From assembly GCA_039725955.1 (NCBI GenBank), contig CP091034.1, forward strand, positions 434,001 to 498,000: a DNA stretch of 64,000 nt, written 5' to 3'. Source of the DNA: Sinorhizobium sp. B11 (GTDB taxonomy: Bacteria > Pseudomonadota > Alphaproteobacteria > Rhizobiales > Rhizobiaceae). Shown piece by piece: positions 1 to 8,080 of the stretch. The notes beneath the pieces are model-generated. The model saw only the letters and a list, made by a program, of their open reading frames with translations. It ran no database searches and was not told where the DNA came from. The position numbers and the translations under genes are program-made. The stretch's first letter is position 1; every line of letters starts with the position of its first letter.

Positions 1-942
1 GTAGACGATGACGATGATCAGCAGGCCGGTGATGATGCGCTGCCAGAACGAGTTGACGTTCAGAAGGTTTGCGCCGTTGTTGATTGTCGCCAGAATGAAC
101 GCGCCGATCAGCGGGCCATGCACGGAGCCGACAGCTCCGAAGAGAGACGTGCCGCCGATGACCGAAGAGGCGATCGCCTGCAGTTCCCAGCCGTCGGCCT
201 GTGTCGCGTTGCCGATTGCGATACGCGAGGCGAGCAGCACGCCGACGAAAGCCGCAAAGGAAGCCGAAAGGATATAGGCGAGGTAGATCATCCCCTTGAC
301 GTTGACGCCGGAAAGGCGCGCCGCTTCGGCATTAGAGCCGACGGCGAAGAGGTAGCGGCCCCAGCGGCTCAGATGCAGGAAGACGAAGGAGGGGATCGCC
401 ACCAGGATGACCATCCAGAACAGGCTTGGAACGCCAAGGAAATCGGCGCGGGCGAAATTGCTGAAGCCCTCGTCGGTGATGCTGATCGTCGAGCCGTTGG
501 TGATCAAGAGGCCGATGCCGCGCAGCGACGTCAGCGTCGCAAGCGTGATGATGAAGGGCGGCAGGCCCATATGCACGATGCCGAAGCCATGGAAGGAGCC
601 GATCGCGACACCGATAGCCAGCGTCAGCAGGATTGCCGCCCAGAGCGGCACACCCGCCTGTAAGAGCCAGGCGATGATGACGGTGCAGAAGCCGACGATT
701 GCGCCGACAGAAAGGTCGATGCCGGCGGTGATGATGACGAAGGTCTGGCCGAGCGCCAGGATCGCCGTCATCGCACCTTGGCGCAGCAGGTTGGAAATGT
801 TGAGCGGCGTCCAGAAGCTCTCGGTGACGAAGCCGAGCACGACCCAGAGGAAGATCAGCAGCCCGATCAGCGTCAGGCCGAACAGGATGTTCATCTTCCG
901 GCGCGGCGGCGGCGCGACGATTTCGGTGGGGGTGACAGTCAT
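1..942 (-). CDS. Sugar ABC transporter permease, RbsC type (3' end beyond the window)
   Basis: Membrane permease of a ribose/xylose-type ABC importer (BPD_transp_2 family) that would carry a monosaccharide across the inner membrane together with the ATPase and binding protein encoded just upstream. The 314 visible residues begin MTVTPTEIVAPPPRRKMN and hold many hydrophobic segments. The family's TAGIDLSVGA motif lies near residue 75, and the conserved GGTSLFGAVG loop lies near residue 270. The reading frame is open at the left edge, so about 10-30 C-terminal residues are missing. It starts 27 bp after the ATPase stop and is surely in the same operon. The substrate cannot be read from the sequence; the neighbours suggest a 6-deoxyhexose such as L-fucose. 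Confidence 0.9.
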   Translation of the reverse strand, partial: MTVTPTEIVAPPPRRKMNILFGLTLIGLLIFLWVVLGFVTESFWTPLNISNLLRQGAMTAILALGQTFVIITAGIDLSVGAIVGFCTVIIAWLLQAGVPLWAAILLTLAIGVAIGSFHGFGIVHMGLPPFIITLATLTSLRGIGLLITNGSTISITDEGFSNFARADFLGVPSLFWMVILVAIPSFVFLHLSRWGRYLFAVGSNAEAARLSGVNVKGMIYLAYILSASFAAFVGVLLASRIAIGNATQADGWELQAIASSVIGGTSLFGAVGSVHGPLIGAFILATINNGANLLNVNSFWQRIITGLLIIVIVY

Positions 943-969
943 GAATTTTCTCCCTCTTATTCTTTTGGC

Positions 970-2523
970 TCAGACGCCGATCGCTTCGCTGAGCACTTCT
1001 TCATGCGTCGCCGCGTGGAAATCATGGCTTGCAACGAGCTTGCCGCTGCGGAAGACGTGCAGCCGGTCGGCCAGTTCGTAGACCTCGGGCAGGTAGGAGG
1101 AGATCAGGATGATGCCTGCCCCCTCCTTCAGCAGCTTGGCGAAGAGCCGGTAGATTTCCGCCTTGGTGCCGACGTCGACGCCGACGGTCGGCTCGTCGAA
1201 AATGAAAAGCCGGGCGCCGTGGCTCAGCCACTTGCCGATGACGATCTTCTGCTGGTTGCCGCCCGACATGCTGGACGCCGGAACGCGCCGGCTCGGCGTC
1301 TTGATGCTGAGATCGCGGATCTGCTTGTCGGCATTCGTCGATTCGCGTGCGTGATTGATAACCGGGCCGTTGCTGAGGCGTCCGAACACCGGCAGGTTGA
1401 TATTGAGGCCGATCGGCAGGTTGAGGCAAAGCCCCTGGTCGCGCCGGCTTTCGGGCGCCAGCGCAATACCGAGCTCCATCGCGGTGCGTTCGTTCTTGAT
1501 GTCGACGCGCTTGCCCATCCAGTGGATTTCGCCCGCACTTGTCGGTTGGCGACCATAAAGCCCGAGCGCGAATTCGCTGCGCCCGGCGCCGATCAGGCCG
1601 TAGAGCCCGACGATCTGTCCTGCCTTGACGGAGAGCGTCACGTCCTCGAAGCCCGGGCCTGTAAGTCCCCTGACGTCGAGGATCGTCTCGCCGGTCGGAA
1701 TGTCTTCCTTGTGGTAGATCTGCTCGATTGAACGGTTGATCATCAGCGCGATCAGCTCGGCCTCGTTGGTCTCGCCGATCAGGCGCGTACCGACATGCGT
1801 GCCGTCGCGAAGCACCGAGACACGGTCGGCGAGCTCGAAAACCTCTTCCATGCGGTGGCTGATATAAACGATGGTGACGCCTTCACTCTGCAGGCGGCGG
1901 ATCAGCTTGAAGAGCTGTGCGGATTCCTGGCGGGTGAGGTAGGCGGTCGGCTCATCGAAGATCAGGAACTGCGTGCCGCGCATGGCCGCCCGCGCGGTGG
2001 CGACGAGCTGCTGCTGACCGATCGTCAACGAGCTCAGAAGCGCACCGGCCGGCAGGCCGAAGCCGAGATCGTCGAGGACGGACTGCGCCATCTTCTCCAT
2101 CTGCTTCCTGCGCATCAGCCCGTAGCGGTTGACCTCGTCGCCGAGGAAGAGATTGGCGGCCACGGTCAGGTGCCGGCAGAGCACGACTTCCTGGTGAACG
2201 GCGTTGATGCCGCGGGCAATTGCCTCGTTCGGCGTCGACAGCCCCACCGGATGGCCGCACCACAGCACTTCGCCTGCCGTGCGGGTGATGACGCCGGTGA
2301 GCAACTTGATGAGGGTGGATTTGCCGGCGCCGTTTTCGCCGACGATGGCGTGGATTTCACCGGCAAGGAAGGTCAGCGTCGCCGGTTTCAGCGCCTGCAC
2401 GTGACCGTAATTCTTCTGCAGGCCTTTCAGTTCGAGGATAGGCGATCCGGCGGGAATTCGATTGGCTTCTTTCAGCGTGGCGCTGTCATCGTGGCGATGA
2501 CTGACCTCTTCCAGTCCGACCAT
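970..2523 (-). CDS. Sugar ABC transporter ATP-binding protein, RbsA/XylG type
   Basis: A 517-residue double ATPase that powers the sugar importer. The first nucleotide-binding domain has an intact Walker A (GENGAGKST, about residue 62), a signature-like LTIGQQQ and Walker B FLIFDEPT. The second has the usual degenerate Walker A (GLIGAGRSE), a good signature MSGGNQQK and Walker B LFIFDEPTVGVD. One good and one weak site is normal for this family. The ATG follows a strong purine-rich ribosome-binding site (GAGGAGAGG). It lies between the binding-protein gene (104 bp away, with a hairpin in the gap) and the permease gene (27 bp away). Confidence 0.95.
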   Translation of the reverse strand: MVGLEEVSHRHDDSATLKEANRIPAGSPILELKGLQKNYGHVQALKPATLTFLAGEIHAIVGENGAGKSTLIKLLTGVITRTAGEVLWCGHPVGLSTPNEAIARGINAVHQEVVLCRHLTVAANLFLGDEVNRYGLMRRKQMEKMAQSVLDDLGFGLPAGALLSSLTIGQQQLVATARAAMRGTQFLIFDEPTAYLTRQESAQLFKLIRRLQSEGVTIVYISHRMEEVFELADRVSVLRDGTHVGTRLIGETNEAELIALMINRSIEQIYHKEDIPTGETILDVRGLTGPGFEDVTLSVKAGQIVGLYGLIGAGRSEFALGLYGRQPTSAGEIHWMGKRVDIKNERTAMELGIALAPESRRDQGLCLNLPIGLNINLPVFGRLSNGPVINHARESTNADKQIRDLSIKTPSRRVPASSMSGGNQQKIVIGKWLSHGARLFIFDEPTVGVDVGTKAEIYRLFAKLLKEGAGIILISSYLPEVYELADRLHVFRSGKLVASHDFHAATHEEVLSEAIGV

Positions 2524-2583
2524 GGACCTCTCCTCCTCTTGTCACGTCTGCTCCATCCCTGGTGAACCATACCACGGATGAGA

Positions 2584-2618
2584 AAGGCCGCGCCGGCTTT
2601 TGAAGCCGGCGCGGCCGC
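2584..2618 (-). terminator. Strong hairpin between binding-protein and ATPase genes
   Basis: A perfect GC-rich inverted repeat (arms GGCCGCGCCGGCTT and AAGCCGGCGCGGCC) sits just after the binding-protein stop on the minus strand and is followed by TTTCT. It is probably a partial terminator or an mRNA-stabilising hairpin, which would make the binding protein more abundant than the membrane parts, as known for other ABC operons. The effect is inferred. Confidence 0.65.
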
Positions 2619-2627
2619 CTGTTGTTT

Positions 2628-3617
2628 TTACTTGATCTTCGGGTTCAGGAGCGCGTCGATCTTCGGCTCGGCCATGTTCGCCTTGGTGACGAGGTTTGCG
2701 CCGGTGTCGACGTTCTGCTCGACCTTCTCGCCCTTGGAGACGGCAAGAGCGGTCTTCACGCCGTCATAGCCCATGCGATAGGGGTCCTGAACGACGAGGC
2801 CGGCGATCGCACCATCCTTGAGGAAGCCGACCGTCTTGTCGTCGCTGTCGAAGCCGATGACCTTGATCTTGTCGCCGAGCTTGTTTTCAGCGATCGCCTG
2901 GCCCACACCCTGCGCCATGATCAGGTTCGAGGCGAAGACGCCGACGAGCTTCGGGTTTGCCGTGATCAGGTCGGTCATCATGTTGAGACCGGTCGTTGCC
3001 TGGCCATCGCCGTACTTGTCGGCAATCACCTTCAGGCCGGGATGCTTGGTCTTGATCTGATCCAGGAAGCCTTCGCGGCGCTGTTCCAGCGAGCCGACGC
3101 CCGGAAGGTTCGTCAGGATGACGATTTCGCCCTCTTCCTTGCCGGTGGCGCCTTTGATGGCGGCGGCAAGGCCGTCAGCGGCGATACGGCCGCCCTGGAC
3201 GTTGTCGGTCGTCAGGAACGACTTGAATGCCTTGGAGTCGGCGCCGGAGTCGATGCCGATGATCGGAACCGACTTGGCGGCTTCATCGATCGGCTTGCCG
3301 AGTGCCTTGAACTCGGTCGGCGAGATGACGATGGCGGCCGGCTTGCCGGCAACGGCATTCTCGAGAATGCTGATCTGACCGTTGATGTCGGATTCAGCCT
3401 GGGCGCCGAGTTCCGGCACGTTGACGCCGAGATCCTTGCCGGCCTTGCGTGCGCCGGCCAGAACGATCTGCCAGTAGAAGGACGTCGTGTCCTTGACGAT
3501 GATCGGGATCGTTACCTCGGCGGCAAAGGACGCGGCCGGCATTGCCGTTGCAATGACAGCGGCGCCTGCAAGTGCCGTAAAGGCGCGGCGAGACAGAATG
3601 GATTTCACGATATTCAT
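2628..3617 (-). CDS. Periplasmic sugar-binding protein of the ABC importer
   Basis: A 329-residue periplasmic binding protein of the ribose/galactose type (Peripla_BP_4). It has a clear signal peptide: MNIVKSILSRR, then a hydrophobic stretch ending near ASFAAE. The mature part has the family pattern, including IVKDTTSFYWQ at the start, an IGIDSGAD segment in the middle and VIGFDSDDKTVGFLKDG near the C-terminus. I chose the ATG at 3617 because it has GAGGAGAACC upstream and opens a proper signal sequence; the reading frame runs further upstream without one. It is the first gene of its transcription unit, with a candidate operator 68 bp before the start. Confidence 0.93.
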   Translation of the reverse strand: MNIVKSILSRRAFTALAGAAVIATAMPAASFAAEVTIPIIVKDTTSFYWQIVLAGARKAGKDLGVNVPELGAQAESDINGQISILENAVAGKPAAIVISPTEFKALGKPIDEAAKSVPIIGIDSGADSKAFKSFLTTDNVQGGRIAADGLAAAIKGATGKEEGEIVILTNLPGVGSLEQRREGFLDQIKTKHPGLKVIADKYGDGQATTGLNMMTDLITANPKLVGVFASNLIMAQGVGQAIAENKLGDKIKVIGFDSDDKTVGFLKDGAIAGLVVQDPYRMGYDGVKTALAVSKGEKVEQNVDTGANLVTKANMAEPKIDALLNPKIK

Positions 3618-3684
3618 AAGGGTTCTCCTCTCAGGGTGCGTTCTCCTCCAATGAAACCGGACCGCTGAACGCAGGCGGACGATT

Positions 3685-3704
3685 TTTATCGATAAAAAAC
3701 ATTT
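3685..3704. promoter_or_regulatory. Candidate GntR-regulator operator before the ABC operon
   Basis: TTTATCGATAAAAAACATTT lies 68 bp before the binding-protein start and contains the perfect palindrome TTTTATCGATAAAA. A 20-bp site with 17 identical positions lies 63 bp before the UxaA-family gene (6916-6935). Both are in the same orientation relative to their genes. That the neighbouring regulator binds here is inference. Confidence 0.6.
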
Positions 3705-3828
3705 ACGATGTGAAGCTAGCCGAGGCGAAAGCAAATTGCAAGTGTGCCGATTTCGCTTTTTTACCCGCTAAATTGTCTGCCAAGCAATTGTTTTCGTTTC
3801 CAATACATAAGAACCTAAAATACGGTCC

Positions 3829-4275
3829 TCAGTCGAATTGCACCTCGTGCGGGTGCACGACGCCCTTCTTCAAAATCAGGTTGCCGTAGAGCCGGAACTC
3901 GGTGGTCGCGACAATATAGGCCGCCTTCCGTGCCATCTCGTAGAAGGCGAAGCGTTCGACGGATGCGATGGAAAAATCGCCGGCGCGCCGGGTGACGATC
4001 TCCTGGAATTCGGCGCAAACCTCCGGCACCGCCTTGGGATCGCCGACCACCTCCATCCGCCATGCCGATTGCGGCACGAACGTATCGAGCGGCATATGGG
4101 TGAGGATCGCCTCGGCCATGGCAGTGGCGCTGACGCCATCAGCCCGGATGACGTCGGGCCCCATGCTGCTTGCAGGGAAATTGGCATCGACAATGACGAT
4201 ATCGTCGCCATGCCCCATGCTCTTCAGCGCATAGAGCAGATCGGGGCCGAGAAGCGGGTGAATACCTTTAAGCAT
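3829..4275 (-). CDS. fucU: L-fucose mutarotase (RbsD/FucU family)
   Basis: Interconverts the anomers of a pyranose sugar, most likely L-fucose, so that the right anomer is available to the next enzyme. The 148-residue protein starts MLKGIHPLLGPDLLYALKSMGHGD, the typical FucU opening with the conserved histidine and the MGHGD segment, followed by VDANFP. The C-terminus carries the usual aromatic stretch (FRLYGNLILKKGVV). Length fits the family (about 140-150). It follows the aldo/keto reductase gene by 9 bp and is the last gene of the catabolic unit. RbsD (ribose pyranase) is the close alternative; the motifs favour FucU. Confidence 0.88.
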   Translation of the reverse strand: MLKGIHPLLGPDLLYALKSMGHGDDIVIVDANFPASSMGPDVIRADGVSATAMAEAILTHMPLDTFVPQSAWRMEVVGDPKAVPEVCAEFQEIVTRRAGDFSIASVERFAFYEMARKAAYIVATTEFRLYGNLILKKGVVHPHEVQFD

Positions 4276-4284
4276 GGTGTCTCC

Positions 4285-5304
4285 TCAGACCCGCACGGCC
4301 TCTTCGCCGAGCGGCGCGGCGACAAGCGTATAGGGTTCGAATTCGGGATAGATGTCGGCAGGAAGCCGCGGTTCGAAATTTTCCATGTTGCGCGTCAGGC
4401 TCGACGGACGCGCGGTGCCGATCAGCACCGAGGAGACCACCGGGTCGTGCAGCGGAAACTGCAGGGCAGGGGCCGCCAGCGGTACGCCGTGGCGCTTGGC
4501 CACCTCTTCCATTGCGCCCACCTTGGCGAGGACTTCCTCGCTCGCCGGCATATAGTCGAAATGCGAGCCCGGCACCGGGCCGGTCGCGAGGATGCCGGAA
4601 TTGAAGACGCCGCCGACGACGAACGAGGTTCCCTTCTGCCGGCAGAGCGGGATCAGTTCGGCAACGGCCGAACGGTCGAGCAGGGTGTAGCGGCCGGCCA
4701 TCAGGATCGTGTCGATATCGGCGTTGCGCATCACGTCGAGGCAGACAGGCACCTCGTTGACGCCGAGGCCGAAAGCCTTGATCGCGCCCGAGGATTTCAG
4801 CTGCTCCAGCGCCTTGACGCCGCTATCGAGGAAATTCTTCAGATGCACGGCATTCCTGGCCGCACCATGCGTATAGGCGCCGATGTCATGAACGAAGAGG
4901 ATATCGATGCGGTTCAGGCCGAGGCGCGCATAGCTGAATTCGACCGAGCGCATGATGCCGTCATAGGAATAATCGTAATCGGCATCGAAGGAGAGCGGAT
5001 CGACATAGCTGTAGTCGGGAACCGTGCCTGTCGGCACCGGGCGCAACAGACGGCCGACCTTGGTGGACAGAACATAATCGTTTTCCGGCTTGTCACGCAG
5101 GAAATCGCCGACGCGTCGTTCGGCAAGTCCGAGGCCATACCATGGCGCCACATCATAATAGCGGATACCGTGATCCCATGCCGTTTCCAGCGTTTCCATT
5201 GCCTGCTCACGCGGGCAGGCGCGGTAAAGGCCGCCGAGGGCAGCGGCGCCGAAGCTGATTTCGGTTACCTCGAGCGCCGTCTTGCCAATTCTCCTCGTCT
5301 TCAT
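4285..5304 (-). CDS. Aldo/keto reductase, probable sugar (L-fucose) dehydrogenase
   Basis: NAD(P)-dependent oxidoreductase of the aldo/keto reductase family, 339 residues, close in pattern to D-threo-aldose 1-dehydrogenase/L-fucose dehydrogenase. The TIM-barrel catalytic tetrad can be seen: Asp in YYDVAPWYG with its tyrosine, Lys in LSTKVGRL, and His in ILFVHDIG. It would oxidise the sugar at C1 to a lactone. The second of two adjacent ATG codons is chosen because the GAGGAGG ribosome-binding site is then 5 bp away rather than 2. It lies between the dehydratase gene and fucU in a tight operon. Substrate is inferred from neighbours; a pyridoxal dehydrogenase is a less likely alternative. Confidence 0.85.
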   Translation of the reverse strand: MKTRRIGKTALEVTEISFGAAALGGLYRACPREQAMETLETAWDHGIRYYDVAPWYGLGLAERRVGDFLRDKPENDYVLSTKVGRLLRPVPTGTVPDYSYVDPLSFDADYDYSYDGIMRSVEFSYARLGLNRIDILFVHDIGAYTHGAARNAVHLKNFLDSGVKALEQLKSSGAIKAFGLGVNEVPVCLDVMRNADIDTILMAGRYTLLDRSAVAELIPLCRQKGTSFVVGGVFNSGILATGPVPGSHFDYMPASEEVLAKVGAMEEVAKRHGVPLAAPALQFPLHDPVVSSVLIGTARPSSLTRNMENFEPRLPADIYPEFEPYTLVAAPLGEEAVRV

Positions 5305-5344
5305 CATTCCTCCTCGTGAAGACCTGAAATTCAATAAATATTAT

Positions 5345-6853
5345 TCAGAGCGTGGCTCCGAGATGCCACGGGACGAATTCGTTGTCGCCGTAGCCGAAAA
5401 TCTCACTTTTCGTCTTCTTGCCGGAGGCCGTATCGACGATCAGTTCAAAGATCTCGCGGCCTTTGCCGCTGATCGTCGCGTCACCTGTAACGATCGAGCC
5501 GCAGTCGATATCCATATCCTCTTCCATCGAGGTATAGAGCGCGGAATTGCTGGCGAGCTTCAGCGAGGGCGCGGGACGACAGCCGAAGCAGCTGCCGCGA
5601 CCGGTCGTGAACGCGATCATGTTCGCGCCGCCGGCAACCTGGCCGGTGGCTGAAACCGGATCGTAGCCGGGCGTGTCCATGAAGACGAGGCCGGGGGCGG
5701 TGACGCGCTCGGCATAACCATAGACGGCGGTCAGCGGCGAGCGGCCGCCCTTGGCGACGGCGCCGAGCGACTTTTCGAGAATGGTCGTCAGGCCGCCGCG
5801 CTTGTTGCCCGGAGACGGATTGTTGTCGAGCGAGGCACCGTGGAGGGCGACATAGTCTTCCCACCAGGCAATCTTCTCATCGAGCTTTTTAGCGACATCG
5901 TCGCTGACGGCGCGGCTGCGCAGCAAATGCTCGGCACCGTAGATCTCGGAGGTTTCCGAAAGGATCGCCGTACCGCCGGCAGCCGCCAGGAGGTCGGCAG
6001 CAACACCAAGCGCCGGATTGGCGGTGATGCCCGAAAAACCGTCCGAGCCACCGCATTGCAGACCGATGATGATCTCGCCGATCGACATCGGCACGCGTTT
6101 CTCACGGCCGACATCGGCGGCGATTTCGCGTAGCACACCCATGGCGCGCTCGACCGCGCGGCGGGACCCGCCTGCGTCCTGAATGTTGAAATGCCGCTTG
6201 GAGGCGCCCGCGCCACTCTGGCCGTAAAGGGTGAGCTGGTTGACCTCGCAGCCGAGGCCGATCATCAGCACGCCGCCGAAATTCACATGGCGCGTATAGC
6301 CGGCAAGTGTCCGGTGCAGCACGTTCATGCCGTCACCCGTCGAGCTCATGCCGCAGCCCTGGTCGTGGACGATCGGCACGAAGCCGTCGATGCCGTCATA
6401 GTGCGGCAGGATGGTGCGGTTGGCCTCGTCGGCAATTGCCCGGCAGACCGTGGTGGAACAGTTCACGCTGGCAATGATGCCGATATAGTTGCGCGTCGCC
6501 GCCCGGCCGTCGGCGCGGCGGTAACCCATGAAGGTCCGCGCCCTGTCCTCAGCACTTGCTTCTTCAGGCGCTGAATTGGCGGTCGCCGCGAGGCGGTCGT
6601 TTTCGAAATGCAGATTGTGGCTGTGAACGTGGTCGCCGGCTTTCACATCAGCCGTGGTGCGGCCGATCGCCTGGCCGTATTTCACGACCGCTGTGCCGAT
6701 CGGAATGTCCGATATGGCGACCTTGTGGCCGGGGTCGATCTTCTGGCGCGTCGTAACGCCGGCAACGGTCGCTCCTTCGGCAATCGGGGCCGTTGCGACC
6801 GCGACATTGTCTCCGGCCGACAGGATGATCCAAGGCTGTCTGTCCAATTTCAT
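5345..6853 (-). CDS. UxaA-family sugar-acid dehydratase (altronate/fuconate dehydratase type)
   Basis: Iron-dependent dehydratase of the altronate/galactarate family, 502 residues. An N-terminal SAF domain covers roughly residues 1-95. The catalytic part has the family motifs GYRRADGRAATRNYIG, HDQGCGMSSTGDGMN with its cysteine, LQCGGSDGFSGITANPA, and CFGCRPAPS near the C-terminus. It would remove water from a sugar acid to give a 2-keto-3-deoxy acid. With FucU and a sugar dehydrogenase alongside, the substrate may be L-fuconate rather than altronate; this is inference. AGGGAG directly touches the chosen ATG, so the TTG two codons later (spacing 6) could be the real start. It heads the catabolic operon. 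Confidence 0.85.
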   Translation of the reverse strand: MKLDRQPWIILSAGDNVAVATAPIAEGATVAGVTTRQKIDPGHKVAISDIPIGTAVVKYGQAIGRTTADVKAGDHVHSHNLHFENDRLAATANSAPEEASAEDRARTFMGYRRADGRAATRNYIGIIASVNCSTTVCRAIADEANRTILPHYDGIDGFVPIVHDQGCGMSSTGDGMNVLHRTLAGYTRHVNFGGVLMIGLGCEVNQLTLYGQSGAGASKRHFNIQDAGGSRRAVERAMGVLREIAADVGREKRVPMSIGEIIIGLQCGGSDGFSGITANPALGVAADLLAAAGGTAILSETSEIYGAEHLLRSRAVSDDVAKKLDEKIAWWEDYVALHGASLDNNPSPGNKRGGLTTILEKSLGAVAKGGRSPLTAVYGYAERVTAPGLVFMDTPGYDPVSATGQVAGGANMIAFTTGRGSCFGCRPAPSLKLASNSALYTSMEEDMDIDCGSIVTGDATISGKGREIFELIVDTASGKKTKSEIFGYGDNEFVPWHLGATL

Positions 6854-6915
6854 CTCCCTGACGAAACGTTCGCTTCTGCGCCCGTTACATCGACGAATGC
6901 GCATTGATTTTGTTT

Positions 6916-6935
6916 TTTATCTACAATAAACATTT
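6916..6935. promoter_or_regulatory. Second candidate operator, in the dehydratase/regulator gap
   Basis: TTTATCTACAATAAACATTT matches the site at 3685-3704 in 17 of 20 positions. It is 63 bp before the dehydratase start, in an AT-rich stretch of the divergent promoter region shared with the GntR-type regulator. Confidence 0.6.
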
Positions 6936-7109
6936 TCAAGTCAACGGGAATATTGATCCTGTGGACGAGGGAGGCAAACAGCCGCATGCGACCGAAAATA
7001 AGATAAAGGTCGCCTGAAGAGGCTCCTGGTCCGGCTGTGCCCGTTCTTGGCGGCGGGCACTATCGCCGTGTCGCCAGAGCCGTCGGGTTTGAGCGGAAAG
7101 CGGGGTCTG

Positions 7110-8009
7110 ATGGCACGGCAGAATACAGTCTTCAAGGAAGCCTATAACCGATATGCGGCAGCATTGCGCATGGACACGGCGCTGCCTTCGGAGCCGGAAA
7201 TCGCCGCCCAGCTCGGCGTCAGCCGCAGCACCGCGCGCGCCATCCTGACCCGCCTCAGCGATGAGGGCATCATCCGCTGGAACAAGCGCCAGAAGATCGT
7301 GCTGCGCCAGCCTGTCGACCGCGACTTCTTCCCCTCGGAGGAAACGGATTCGCTGCACGACATCATCGAGCGCAGCTTCATGCAGCGCATCCTCTCCGAT
7401 GAGGCTGCCCCGGGCATGCAGATCAACGAGCTGGAGCTTGCCCGCGAGATCGGCACGGGCACGACCAGCGTGCGCGAATTCCTGATCCGCTTCTCGCGCT
7501 TCGGCCTGATCGAAAAACGGCCGAACAGCCATTGGACGCTGAAGGGCTTTACCCGTGAATTTGCGCTGGAACTTGCCGATGTGCGCGAAATGTTCGAGCT
7601 GCATTCGGCCGCCGAGTTCGGCAAGCTTCCTGCCGACCATCAGGCCTGGGCTGCCCTTGCGACCATCAAGGAAGAGCACCTCTCCATGCTCTCGGACATC
7701 AACAACCGCTTCAAGGAATTCTCAGTCCTCGACGAGCGCTTCCACCTCTTGATCCACCGCGCCTCGAAGAACCGTTTCATCGCCGATTTCTATGACGCGA
7801 TCGCCATCATCTTTCACTATCACTATCAGTGGAACAAGACGGCGGCCCGCGAACGCAACGAGCGGGCGATACACGAGCATCTCGATTATATCGCAGCACT
7901 CGAAGCCCGCGATCAGGCCAGGATCCAGGCCGCCTGTCGCATCCACCTCCGCTCGGCCCGCCAGACGCTGCTGCAGTCCACCCCGCAGAGTGTTGCGGAA
8001 AGCGCCTGA
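7110..8009 (+). CDS. GntR/FCD-family regulator with two winged-helix domains
   Basis: Transcription factor of 299 residues, divergent from the sugar operon and probably its repressor. The sequence shows an unusual order. A first GntR-like winged helix lies at about residues 15-60 (LPSEPEIAAQLGVSRSTARAI, then LSDEGIIRW). A second lies at about 100-160 (INELELAREIGTGTTSVREF, then FGLIEKRPN). An FCD-type all-helical ligand-binding domain covers about 165-290. Ordinary FadR-subfamily proteins have one winged helix and about 230 residues. The ATG at 7110 is preferred over an upstream TTG at 7047 because the domain starts right after it. The effector may be a sugar acid; not shown. Confidence 0.88.
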   Translation: MARQNTVFKEAYNRYAAALRMDTALPSEPEIAAQLGVSRSTARAILTRLSDEGIIRWNKRQKIVLRQPVDRDFFPSEETDSLHDIIERSFMQRILSDEAAPGMQINELELAREIGTGTTSVREFLIRFSRFGLIEKRPNSHWTLKGFTREFALELADVREMFELHSAAEFGKLPADHQAWAALATIKEEHLSMLSDINNRFKEFSVLDERFHLLIHRASKNRFIADFYDAIAIIFHYHYQWNKTAARERNERAIHEHLDYIAALEARDQARIQAACRIHLRSARQTLLQSTPQSVAESA

Positions 8010-8080
8010 GCGGAGACGTCGGTGCCCGAAGGGCGGATTAGGAGCCCACACTCAGTGATCCCAGCCGATCAGCATGATCT

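Noticed and set aside
3838..5319. A 493-codon open frame on the plus strand opposite fucU and the aldo/keto reductase gene
   Set aside because: It is antisense to two clear genes with known motifs; long antisense frames are common in GC-rich DNA. It has no start signal or domain.
5318..5344. AT-rich ATTCAATAAATATTATTCA stretch between the dehydratase and reductase genes as a third operator
   Set aside because: It shares only general AT-richness with the two matching sites and lies inside an operon.
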